Origin: Gammaproteobacteria bacterium
GTDB lineage: Bacteria; Pseudomonadota; Gammaproteobacteria; Tenderiales; Tenderiaceae
Direction of reading: 5' to 3'
DNA length: 5,804 nt
NCBI GenBank assembly: GCA_024276775.1
Contig: JAJRWO010000080.1
Location: 1 to 5,804 of the forward strand
The notes beneath the pieces were generated by a model. That model made no database searches. It was not told the DNA's origin and saw only the letters and a program-made list of their open reading frames with translations. Shown one piece after another: positions 1-5,746 of this stretch (positions within the stretch are counted from its first letter, which is position 1; every line of letters begins with the position of its first letter). The position numbers and the translations under genes were made by a program.

Positions 1-848
1 AAGTGGGGCAGCACTTCGGTGTCGCTGTCAGCTGGTTTAAATCGCTGGCTGGGGGATGTTGGGTCTTTCTGCCAAAGCCGTTGCTGGAATGCCAGTTCAG
101 GACAGATATCAAGGAGGGGTGTTTTTTGTGCCGGGGATGAAATATTTAATAACTTTTGTGCCGATTCATTGATTTGCCATAACCGGGCTTGTGCATCAAT
201 AACGGCAATGCCGGTTTGCATCTGCTGAATGATGTAATGGGTGAGTTGTTGCATATTGGCCAAGTCAATGCCGCGCCTAGTGGCCAGGTTTTCACTTTCC
301 TTGACGCGTTTTGCCAGCACATGGGCAAGCAAGGCAGTGGCGAAAAAAGCAGCCCCGAGCAGACCGGTTTGGGGGTAAGCGGTGGTGGTGAACGAATTGC
401 TGAGCTGCATATATGTGTGTTCGGTCAGTACAAGTAAGGTGGCAAGGGCTGCGAAGATCATTGCGGCTCGACCGGCCATTAGGATACTGCCACTGGCAAC
501 CGCAACAATGATGAGCATACCCAAGCCACTTTGCACGCCACCACTGGCGTGCATGAACAGGGTGATGGCGACAATGTCGATGATGACCTGGATTTGGATC
601 TGGCTGGCGAAACCGGGTTTACGCAGTTGAATAGTGAGTGCGTTTATTAGGCAGATCGTTAAATAAAGGCTGGCTATCCATTTGAATAATGCGGGATTGT
701 ATTCACCAAATGATTTAATGCTGATATCAGAAAAGGCATAGACGGTAAAAAAACCGGCAATCACCAGGCGATAGAAGTTGAACAGGCGCAGTGGTCGCCA
801 GGTTTGGCGCGAAGGTGGGCCACTTGTGTCAACTGTTTGGTTTTGCAT
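1..848 (-). CDS. pilS: PilS-like sensor histidine kinase, N-terminal part (runs off the left edge)
   Basis: Membrane sensor kinase of the PilS/PilR two-component pair, which in Pseudomonas controls sigma54-dependent pilin transcription. The 282 codons present have no stop and reach position 1. Visible parts: a cytoplasmic N-terminus with the family-typical FNFYRLVIAGFF at about residues 23-34; about six hydrophobic segments (roughly 25-43, 54-73, 86-100, 109-124, 127-142, 162-180); the characteristic HASGGVQSGLGMLIIVAVA stretch at about 100-118; then a PAS domain from about 202 (QQMQTGIAVIDAQARL). The HisKA and ATPase domains would lie left of the window, so kinase activity cannot be judged. 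It is last in the ispB-PP0621-pilS order, 48 bp after the preceding stop. Two in-frame ATGs exist, at 860 and 848. AGGA abuts the 848 ATG with almost no spacer, and the 860 ATG has no clear ribosome site, so the start is uncertain. pilR would be expected just beyond the left edge. The family call is firm, from the membrane-domain resemblance. Confidence 0.88.
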   Translation of the reverse strand, partial: MQNQTVDTSGPPSRQTWRPLRLFNFYRLVIAGFFTVYAFSDISIKSFGEYNPALFKWIASLYLTICLINALTIQLRKPGFASQIQIQVIIDIVAITLFMHASGGVQSGLGMLIIVAVASGSILMAGRAAMIFAALATLLVLTEHTYMQLSNSFTTTAYPQTGLLGAAFFATALLAHVLAKRVKESENLATRRGIDLANMQQLTHYIIQQMQTGIAVIDAQARLWQINESAQKLLNISSPAQKTPLLDICPELAFQQRLWQKDPTSPSQRFKPADSDTEVLPH

Positions 849-896
849 TCCTGATTTCATTGGTAATTTTAGTAAGCGTTGTCGCTGTGGGGGTGT

Positions 897-1127
897 TTAT
901 TTTTCTGCGTGTTCCTTATTGCAGTAAAATGCGCCATTTTCTTCGATGGCTTCAGATTTGGGCAGGCGCAAGCCGCACTGTTTACAGCTAACGGTTTCTT
1001 CAAACGGGTGAAGTTGCCGAGGCTTGTTTTTTTTGTCTTGGTGTAGACGTAAACGCAAACGTAGACGTCTTATTAGAAAAAAGGCCAAGGCGATTAAGGC
1101 GATTACGATGAGTAGACGAAATATCAT
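897..1127 (-). CDS. PP0621-family small membrane-anchored Cys-rich protein
   Basis: A 76-residue protein of unknown function that resembles the PP0621 family of small proteins found near pilS in pseudomonads and relatives. It has one N-terminal hydrophobic segment (about residues 2-19) followed at once by a basic, alternating Arg-Leu run (20-28), so by the positive-inside rule the C-terminal part should be cytoplasmic. The C-terminal half has a zinc-ribbon-like set: CKQC at 48-51 and C69 with H73 in YCNKEH. Four ligands of this kind could bind one metal, but this is inferred. It begins 6 bp after the ispB stop. An AGGA inside the last ispB codons lies about 15 nt upstream, rather far, so translational coupling to ispB is likely. 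Its stop is in the same frame as pilS, which follows. No enzymatic function can be assigned. Confidence 0.85.
   Translation of the reverse strand: MIFRLLIVIALIALAFFLIRRLRLRLRLHQDKKNKPRQLHPFEETVSCKQCGLRLPKSEAIEENGAFYCNKEHAEK
1043..1066. repeat. Imperfect 6-bp tandem repeat inside the PP0621-family gene
   Basis: Four consecutive hexamers, GTAGAC, GTAAAC, GCAAAC, GTAGAC, on the plus strand encode the alternating Leu-Arg run of the minus-strand protein (residues about 21-28). Eight Ts lie just beside it at 1027-1034. Each unit changes the protein by two residues without shifting frame, so copy number could vary neutrally. Confidence 0.6.
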
Positions 1128-1133
1128 GTCACG

Positions 1134-2150
1134 TCAATGTGTCCTGTTAACTGAAAAATCCGCTAACATAAGTAAGGCGTCTTTATATGGGCTGGGGTTA
1201 ATATTGGTCAGCGCTTCGATGGCTAAGTCGGCTTCATGGCGGGCCATTGTGGCGGTATAGGTAATTGCCCCTGTTGCATTGACGGCTTCGATCACGGCTT
1301 TAATTTTTTCTCGGCCACCATTTTCGATGGCACTGCGAATAATTTGCGCCTGTTTGGCTGAGCCCGTTCGCATGGCATAAATCAGTGGCAGAGTGGGTTT
1401 GCCTTCGGCCAGATCATCACCAATGTTCTTGCCGATTTCTGTCGCGTTGGAGCTATAGTCAAATACATCGTCTACCAGTTGGAAAGCAGTGCCCAGGTGC
1501 ATACCGTAGGTGGCCATCGCGTTCTCTTCTACTTCAGGCCTGTTGCTAATGATGGCACCCAGTTGGGTGGCAGCTTCAAATAATTTGGCTGTTTTGGAGT
1601 AGATAACCTCAAGGTAACGTTCCTCTGTCGTATCCGCATCATGGCAATTGAGCAGTTGCAGTACTTCACCTTCGGCGATGGTATTGGTGGCGTGAGCAAG
1701 AACTTCCATCACGCGCATGTTTTTGATGTCGACCATCATCTCAAAGGCGCGTGAGTAAAGAAAATCTCCTACCAGGACGCTGGCTTCATTGCCCCAGATA
1801 TGGTTGGCTGTGTCCTGGCCGCGGCGCATTTCCGAGCTATCAACAACGTCGTCATGAAGCAGGGTGGCGGTATGAATGAATTCGATGATGGCGGAAATTT
1901 CAATATGTTGTTCACCTTTGTAATCAAAGGCCTTGGCTGTTAACAGGGTTAACAGGGGGCGTAGGCGTTTGCCGCCACTGTTTATGATGTAGTGGCTTAA
2001 TTGGTTGATCAGGGCGACCTCCGAATGCAAGCGCGCTTGGATGACATCATTGACTGCTTCCATATCGCTCTTGGTCAGGTCGATGGTGGTTTGCATGTCA
2101 ACGTCGGTTGGGGAGGTCTTTGTAAAGGCCTTATTTTGAGTGTTCTGCAT
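1134..2150 (-). CDS. ispB: Octaprenyl diphosphate synthase (long-chain trans-prenyltransferase)
   Basis: Condenses isopentenyl diphosphate units onto farnesyl diphosphate to make the C40-class (possibly C45) side chain of ubiquinone and menaquinone; soluble and Mg2+-dependent. The 338 residues carry all family hallmarks in order: SGGKRLRP (58-65), the first Asp-rich motif DDVVD at 100-104 within HTATLLHDDVVD, MRRG (108-111), GEVLQLLN (161-168), YSKTAKLFEAA (184-194), and the second Asp-rich motif DDVFD at 227-231 within FQLVDDVFD, followed by GKNIGDDLAEGKPTLPL. The catalytic Asp, Arg and Lys residues are present. Chain length cannot be read safely, though the match is closest to E. coli IspB. 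The E. coli protein is 323 residues; the extra length here is an N-terminal tail. A second in-frame ATG at 2096 (residue 19) matches the usual N-terminus better, and neither ATG has a good ribosome site. First gene of the minus-strand group and divergent from rplU, as in many gammaproteobacteria. Confidence 0.96.
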   Translation of the reverse strand: MQNTQNKAFTKTSPTDVDMQTTIDLTKSDMEAVNDVIQARLHSEVALINQLSHYIINSGGKRLRPLLTLLTAKAFDYKGEQHIEISAIIEFIHTATLLHDDVVDSSEMRRGQDTANHIWGNEASVLVGDFLYSRAFEMMVDIKNMRVMEVLAHATNTIAEGEVLQLLNCHDADTTEERYLEVIYSKTAKLFEAATQLGAIISNRPEVEENAMATYGMHLGTAFQLVDDVFDYSSNATEIGKNIGDDLAEGKPTLPLIYAMRTGSAKQAQIIRSAIENGGREKIKAVIEAVNATGAITYTATMARHEADLAIEALTNINPSPYKDALLMLADFSVNRTH

Positions 2151-2159
2151 AGGTCGACC

Positions 2160-2189
2160 ATTTTAGTAGTGATTAATGTGCCCTTACAA
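2160..2189 (-). promoter_or_regulatory. Possible sigma70 promoter for ispB
   Basis: Read on the minus strand, TTGTAA (2184-2189) is followed after 18 bp by TAAAAT (2160-2165). Transcription would begin around 2151-2155, almost on the ATG at 2150, leaving essentially no leader for that start but a normal one for the ATG at 2096. An AT-rich TATATAAAT further upstream (about 2198-2206) is an alternative -10 without a good -35. The call is weak. Confidence 0.3.
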
Positions 2190-2212
2190 GTGCTTATTTA
2201 TATAAACTGTGT

Positions 2213-2241
2213 TTGACGTCTGGCTAATCAGGGGTTAAAAT
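2213..2241 (+). promoter_or_regulatory. Sigma70 promoter of rplU-rpmA(-obgE)
   Basis: TTGACG (2213-2218) and TAAAAT (2236-2241) are separated by the optimal 17 bp; each hexamer has one mismatch from consensus. Transcription should start near 2248, in a pyrimidine-rich stretch, giving a leader of about 60 nt before the rplU ATG. This is by far the best promoter in the divergent ispB/rplU gap. Confidence 0.72.
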
Positions 2242-2271
2242 TCGCCCTCTTTTGGATTTATCTGTCTTCGC

Positions 2272-2286
2272 GCCTCTTGTGGAGGC
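2272..2286 (+). other. Short hairpin in the rplU mRNA leader
   Basis: GCCTC (2272-2276) pairs with GAGGC (2282-2286) across a 5-nt TTGTG loop, 25 bp before the rplU start and upstream of its ribosome site (GGAG at 2300-2303). No U-run follows, so it is not a terminator. A regulatory role is a guess; a 5-bp stem can occur by chance. Confidence 0.3.
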
Positions 2287-2311
2287 TTAAACAAGGTTTG
2301 GAGAAAACGGC

Positions 2312-2623
2312 ATGTATGCTGTCATAGTAACCGGTGGCAAACAGTATCGCGTAGCAGAAGGCGACGTGGTTCGTGTTGAAAGTTTACCTGTAGAAGAAGG
2401 TGGTGTCGTTGAGATCGAGAAGGTTTTGATGGTCACTAACGGCGATGATGTTAAAGTCGGCGCGCCTTATATTGACGGGGGCAAGGTCACGGCGACTGTT
2501 GCCGCACATGGTCGCGGTGATAAAATTAAAATCATCAAGTTCCGTCGTCGTAAACATTCGCGCAAGCAAATGGGGCATCGTCAGAATTATACTGAATTGA
2601 AAATCACAGGTATTGCCGGTTAA
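2312..2623 (+). CDS. rplU: 50S ribosomal protein L21
   Basis: Large-subunit protein that binds 23S rRNA and acts in early 50S assembly. The 103 residues equal the E. coli length, starting MYAVIVTGGKQYRVAEGD, the standard L21 opening. The basic C-terminal rRNA-binding stretch (FRRRKHSRKQMGHRQ at about 77-91, then TELKITGI) is intact. The start is supported by GGAG at 2300-2303, 8 nt before the ATG. It is the first gene of the plus-strand group, under the promoter at 2213-2241, with rpmA 29 bp downstream in the order conserved through bacteria. Confidence 0.98.
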   Translation: MYAVIVTGGKQYRVAEGDVVRVESLPVEEGGVVEIEKVLMVTNGDDVKVGAPYIDGGKVTATVAAHGRGDKIKIIKFRRRKHSRKQMGHRQNYTELKITGIAG

Positions 2624-2652
2624 TTTGGTTGGTTTAGAAGAGGTATTTAGAA

Positions 2653-2916
2653 ATGGCACATAAAAAAGCTGGTGGTAGTACTCGTAACGGTCGCGATTCT
2701 GAAAGTAAACGCCTGGGTGTAAAAGCCTACGGTGGCCAAGTAATCAGCGCCGGTAGTATCATTGTGCGTCAGCGCGGTACGCGTTTCCATCCTGGCGTGA
2801 ATGTTGGTTGTGGTCATGACCACACTTTGTACTCCAAGGTTGATGGCGAAGTGGTTTTTGAAGTTAAAGGCCCAAAAAACCGCAAGACAGTGCGTGTGAT
2901 TCCTGTGATGGCTTAA
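2653..2916 (+). CDS. rpmA: 50S ribosomal protein L27
   Basis: Large-subunit protein whose N-terminal tail reaches the peptidyl-transferase centre and helps place tRNA. The 87 residues begin MAHKKAGGSTRNGRDS, so the mature N-terminus is encoded directly, with no cleavable extension of the Firmicutes type. GQVISAGSIIVRQRGTRFHPG (about 29-49) and VGCGHDHTLYSKVDG are the family core. AAGAGG at 2638-2643 is a good ribosome site 9 nt before the ATG. It is co-transcribed with rplU, and a terminator hairpin follows 24 bp after the stop. Confidence 0.98.
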   Translation: MAHKKAGGSTRNGRDSESKRLGVKAYGGQVISAGSIIVRQRGTRFHPGVNVGCGHDHTLYSKVDGEVVFEVKGPKNRKTVRVIPVMA

Positions 2917-2940
2917 ACGCATTACAGTGTTGCGCTAATA

Positions 2941-2970
2941 AGGCCTCGTCAGTGACGGGGCTTTTTGTTT
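2941..2970 (+). terminator. Rho-independent terminator or attenuator between rpmA and obgE
   Basis: GCCTCGTC (2943-2950) pairs with GACGGGGC (2954-2961) with one G-T wobble and a 3-nt AGT loop, then TTTTTGTTT (2962-2970). This is the classical form of an intrinsic terminator. It lies 22 bp before the obgE ATG with no good promoter visible in between, so it probably lowers rather than abolishes read-through into obgE. Confidence 0.8.
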
Positions 2971-2992
2971 ATAGGGCAGGTGGAATTAGCAT

Positions 2993-4018
2993 ATGAAATT
3001 CATTGATGAAGCCAGGGTTCGGGTGCAGGCAGGTGACGGTGGTAATGGCTGTGTCAGCTTTCGTCGTGAAAAATTCATTCCTTTTGGCGGGCCGAATGGT
3101 GGCGATGCCGGTGACGGCGGCAGTATCTATTTGGCTGCCGATGAGAATATCAATACCTTGGTGGATTTTCGCTTCAAACGTGATTATCGTGCCACGCGTG
3201 GTCAGAACGGCATGGGCACTGATTGCACCGGCAAAAGCGGTGATGATCTGATTATCCGGGTACCTGTAGGGACTCTGGTGATTGATGATGATACCGATGA
3301 GCAAATGGGTGATCTGGTTGAACATGATCAAAAATTACTGGTTGCCCAGGGTGGTTTTCATGGCCTGGGGAATGCCCGCTTCAAGAGCAGTACTAATCGT
3401 GCCCCACGTCAAGCGACTTCAGGCACCCTCGGAGATGTGCGCTGGCTACGGCTGGAGCTAAAGCTGTTGGCTGATATTGGCTTGCTGGGGTTGCCTAATG
3501 CTGGTAAGTCGACCTTTATTCGCTCGGTTTCATCGGCGCGACCCAAAGTCGGCGATTATCCTTTTACCACGCTTAACCCAAACCTCGGGGTGGTGAGTGT
3601 TGATTATGAACGCAGTTTTGTTATTGCTGATATTCCGGGTGTGATTGAAGGCGCAGCGGAAGGTGCGGGCTTGGGAATTCAATTTCTCAAACACCTGACT
3701 CGTACCCGTGTGTTACTGCATTTGGTTGATGTGGCTCCTTTTGATGAGAGTGCTCCGGTTGACAATGTACGCCTGATTGCACGGGAATTGGAAAAATACA
3801 GTGCTGATCTGGCCAGTCGGCCGCGTTGGTTGGTACTGAATAAAATTGATTTGCTGCCAGAAGATGAGAGTGAACGGCGTTGTCAGGAGATTATCGATGG
3901 TCTTGACTGGCAGGGGCCGGTTTTCAAAATTGCGGCTATCAATAAGACCAATACTCAACCGCTGGTCTATCAGATGATGGAGTATCTTGAGCAGCACCCG
4001 GTAATAAGTGATGACTAA
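2993..4018 (+). CDS. obgE: Obg family ribosome-assembly GTPase
   Basis: Essential GTPase (also called cgtA) that binds the 50S subunit, acts late in its maturation, and is linked to the stringent response and chromosome segregation. In order: the glycine-rich Obg domain (about 1-158, MKFIDEARVRVQAGDGGNG and repeated GGNGG-like turns), then the GTPase domain with G1 GLPNAGKS (166-173), switch I YPFTT (189-193), G3 DIPG (213-216) and G4 NKID (283-286). The usual G5 SA pair reads IAAI at about 313-316. The protein is 341 residues against about 390 in E. coli: the long acidic C-terminal tail is missing and it ends soon after the G domain, in ISDD. GGTGGA at 2979-2984 is a good ribosome site 8 nt before the ATG. 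It follows rpmA, behind the terminator hairpin, and precedes proB by 44 bp. Confidence 0.97.
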   Translation: MKFIDEARVRVQAGDGGNGCVSFRREKFIPFGGPNGGDAGDGGSIYLAADENINTLVDFRFKRDYRATRGQNGMGTDCTGKSGDDLIIRVPVGTLVIDDDTDEQMGDLVEHDQKLLVAQGGFHGLGNARFKSSTNRAPRQATSGTLGDVRWLRLELKLLADIGLLGLPNAGKSTFIRSVSSARPKVGDYPFTTLNPNLGVVSVDYERSFVIADIPGVIEGAAEGAGLGIQFLKHLTRTRVLLHLVDVAPFDESAPVDNVRLIARELEKYSADLASRPRWLVLNKIDLLPEDESERRCQEIIDGLDWQGPVFKIAAINKTNTQPLVYQMMEYLEQHPVISDD

Positions 4019-4062
4019 CGCGGGGCAGTAGGATTGCTTTTTTCCTTCATATGTAGAATTTT

Positions 4063-5190
4063 ATGACGTTACGCCAACAATTGGGTCAATCAAAACGCTG
4101 GGTGGTCAAGGTCGGCAGTTCGCTGGTAACTAATAATGGCCAAGGACTGAACTATGAATTGATTGATGCCTGGGTGAGCCAGATTGCGGCATTGCGTCAG
4201 CAGGGTATCCAGCTGGTGTTGGTTTCATCGGGAGCGGTGGCTGAAGGCATGAAGCGATTGGCTTGGCAAAAACGCCCAAGCGCTATCTATCAGCTTCAAG
4301 CGGCGGCAGCGATTGGTCAAATGGGGTTGGTGCAGGCCTATGAATCCCGTTTTCAACAATACGACATCCACACCGCTCAGGTATTGCTGACACATGAAGA
4401 TTTGGTTGATCGGCGGCGCTATCTCAATGCCCGCAGTACCCTGCGTACTTTACTTGACCTTGGGGTGGTGCCGATTGTGAATGAGAATGATACTGTTGCT
4501 GTGGATGAAATCTGTTTTGGCGATAACGATACCTTGGCTGCACTGGTGGGTAATCTGGTGGAGGCAGAGTTGATGGTTTTATTGACCGACCAGCTGGGGA
4601 TGTATGAGTCTGATCCGCGCCAGAACCCGGATGCCATTATGATTCGCCAGCGTCAAGTAGGTGATTCTGAGTTGGAGAAGATGGCTGCTGACGGAGGTGT
4701 CGGCTCGCTTGGCAGAGGCGGTATGTTAACCAAAGTGCGTGCCGCTGAGCGTGCTGCCCGTTCTGGTGCGGCGACCTTAATTACTTCTGGGAAAACGCCC
4801 GGTATATTGCAAAAAATAGCAGCGGGTGAAGAGGTTGGTACTCTGATTACACCGGTAAAACAGCCCTTGGTTGCGCGTAAGCAATGGTTGGCTGGGCACA
4901 TGCAGTTGCGCGGTAAGTTGGTGTTGGACGATGGCGCTGTAAGCGTTTTGTGCCACTCTGGGCGAAGCCTGCTGGCTGTTGGTGTGACGGCTGTTGAGGG
5001 TGATTTTAGTCGCGGTGAGGTGGTTGCCTGTGTTGGCCCTGATAATAGAGAAATTGCCCGTGGCCTGGTGAATTATGATGCGAGTGATGCGCGTAAAATT
5101 ATAGGCCAGTCTAGTGATACGATTGAGTCGATTCTGGGGTATGTGGATGCGTCAGAATTGATCCATCGAGATAATTTGGTGTTAGTCTGA
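4063..5190 (+). CDS. proB: Glutamate 5-kinase
   Basis: Catalyses ATP-dependent phosphorylation of glutamate to glutamyl 5-phosphate, the first and feedback-controlled step of proline synthesis. The 375 residues contain an amino-acid-kinase domain (about 10-260) with VKVGSS (15-20), VSSGAVAEG (54-62), LNARSTL (121-127), NEND (140-143), GDND (153-156), LLTDQLGMY (173-181) and SLGRGGMLTK (215-224), then a C-terminal PUA domain (about 281-362). Length and architecture match E. coli ProB (367 residues). proA, often next to proB in enterobacteria, is not here; the obgE-proB arrangement is the Pseudomonas one. The ribosome site is poor: only TAGAA precedes the ATG closely, and the better AGGA at 4031-4034 is too far away. 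Translation may be modest or coupled to obgE. A bidirectional terminator follows the stop. Confidence 0.97.
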   Translation: MTLRQQLGQSKRWVVKVGSSLVTNNGQGLNYELIDAWVSQIAALRQQGIQLVLVSSGAVAEGMKRLAWQKRPSAIYQLQAAAAIGQMGLVQAYESRFQQYDIHTAQVLLTHEDLVDRRRYLNARSTLRTLLDLGVVPIVNENDTVAVDEICFGDNDTLAALVGNLVEAELMVLLTDQLGMYESDPRQNPDAIMIRQRQVGDSELEKMAADGGVGSLGRGGMLTKVRAAERAARSGAATLITSGKTPGILQKIAAGEEVGTLITPVKQPLVARKQWLAGHMQLRGKLVLDDGAVSVLCHSGRSLLAVGVTAVEGDFSRGEVVACVGPDNREIARGLVNYDASDARKIIGQSSDTIESILGYVDASELIHRDNLVLV

Positions 5191-5238
5191 ATATTGCTGG
5201 TTGAGCGGCATGTTCTTGCATAGGGCTTGGATTAGAGT

Positions 5239-5273
5239 CAATAAAAAACCGGCTAAAAGCCGGTTTTTTATTG
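5239..5273. terminator. Bidirectional terminator between convergent proB and rpsT
   Basis: A perfect 16-bp stem (5239-5254 with 5258-5273) closed by an AAA loop. The GC core ACCGGCT/AGCCGGT is flanked by six As on the left and six Ts on the right, so each strand ends in a U-run after the hairpin. It lies 48 bp after the proB stop and 15 bp after the rpsT stop and serves both genes. Confidence 0.93.
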
Positions 5274-5288
5274 GTTTTACTTTAACGC

Positions 5289-5552
5289 TTAGGCCATTGC
5301 TTTGATGTGGCCATTCAGGCGGCTTTTATGTCGAGCAGCCTTATTAGCGTGAATGATACCCTTCCCCATCATGTTGTCGATAACAGGCACGGCGGCAGTG
5401 TAGGCTGCTTGAGCAGCTTCCTTATTGCCAGTTTCAATTGCCTTAATAGTATTCTTGATGTTTGTACGCAGCTTGGAACGCAGGTCAGCATTATGTTGAC
5501 GGCTTTTTTCAGCCTGGCGGGCGCGTTTTTTAGCTTGTGCAGTGTTAGCCAA
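5289..5552 (-). CDS. rpsT: 30S ribosomal protein S20, TTG start
   Basis: Small-subunit protein that binds 16S rRNA early in 30S assembly. From TTG at 5552-5550 the protein has 87 residues, equal to E. coli S20, beginning (M)ANTAQAKKRARQAEKSRQHN, and contains GKGIIHANKAARHKSRL near the C-terminus (about 64-80), the family signature. An upstream in-frame ATG at 5588 would add 12 residues unlike any S20. TTG is preferred because a perfect AGGAG lies 7 nt before it, the N-terminus then fits the family, and E. coli rpsT also uses a UUG start. In E. coli that weak start codon takes part in S20 autoregulation, so similar control is likely here. It is convergent with proB. In Pseudomonas the divergent neighbour is murJ; here a probable mobile element begins about 100 bp upstream. 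Confidence 0.96.
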   Translation of the reverse strand: MANTAQAKKRARQAEKSRQHNADLRSKLRTNIKNTIKAIETGNKEAAQAAYTAAVPVIDNMMGKGIIHANKAARHKSRLNGHIKAMA

Positions 5553-5559
5553 GGTAGGG

Positions 5560-5564
5560 CTCCT
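5560..5564 (-). promoter_or_regulatory. Ribosome binding site that fixes the rpsT TTG start
   Basis: AGGAG on the minus strand (CTCCT on the plus strand), within TTTTAGGAGCCCTACC, ends 7 nt before the TTG codon. It lies inside the ORF that would start at the ATG at 5588, arguing against that start. Confidence 0.85.
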
Positions 5565-5591
5565 AAAAATTCTAATATATTCAATCAATCC

Positions 5592-5617
5592 GCCTCACAA
5601 CACAGTGTCAGCGAGGC
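5592..5617 (-). other. Possible stem-loop in the rpsT mRNA leader
   Basis: On the minus strand GCCTC (5613-5617 complement) can pair with GAGGC (5592-5596 complement), with an internal ACAC/GTGT pairing between them. It would lie in the leader of transcripts starting near 5624. The outer stem has the same sequence as the rplU leader hairpin at 2272-2286. The predicted structure is weak. Confidence 0.25.
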
Positions 5618-5630
5618 CTCAAAGCGCGTA

Positions 5631-5659
5631 AATATGCCTGATGGCGACCTGATTGTCAA
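5631..5659 (-). promoter_or_regulatory. Sigma70 promoter of rpsT, -35 at the proposed IS tip
   Basis: On the minus strand a perfect TTGACA (complement of 5654-5659) is followed after 17 bp by CATATT (complement of 5631-5636), four of six to consensus. Transcription would start near 5624, giving a leader of about 70 nt. A second, nearer TATATT at about 5575-5580 has only a poor -35 (TTGTGA with 15 bp spacing) and may be an extra start, as rpsT in E. coli has two promoters. Confidence 0.5.
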
Positions 5660-5668
5660 CCATGAGTC

Positions 5669-5730
5669 TTTTCCAATATGAAATGAGCCTGAACGGGGCG
5701 AAAGTGTTTCCACTATAAAATGAGCCTGAA
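5669..5730. repeat. Two 25-bp direct repeats, 37-bp period
   Basis: The segments 5669-5693 and 5706-5730 match at 22 of 25 positions, sharing TTTCCA, TAT and AAATGAGCCTGAA. A partial third copy of the core (ATGAGTCT) occurs at 5662-5669. Spaced repeats like these are candidate transposase-binding sites at an element end. Confidence 0.85.
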
Positions 5731-5746
5731 ATAGCGATTGATGTCG

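Noticed and set aside
189..630. Overlapping plus-strand open frames in the left 630 bases
   Set aside because: The minus strand here encodes an uninterrupted PilS membrane and PAS region; the plus-strand frames are its shadows.
2647..2922. 91-codon open frame antisense to rpmA
   Set aside because: It mirrors the rpmA codons on the other strand, has no ribosome site of its own, and the translation resembles nothing known; L27 on the plus strand is certain.
2969..3331. 120-codon open frame antisense to the start of obgE
   Set aside because: Its length is explained by the Gly- and Asp-rich codons of the Obg domain read backwards; no ribosome site or family likeness.
4019..4062. Separate promoter for proB in the obgE-proB gap
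   Set aside because: TAGAAT at 4053-4058 resembles a -10 box, but no acceptable -35 stands 16-18 bp upstream.
5553..5588. ATG at 5588 as the rpsT start
   Set aside because: It would add 12 residues not found in S20 and has no ribosome site; AGGAG and the family N-terminus point to TTG at 5552.
5307..5681. 124-codon plus-strand open frame across rpsT and its leader
   Set aside because: It overlaps all of rpsT in antisense and runs through the rpsT promoter; no recognisable protein.
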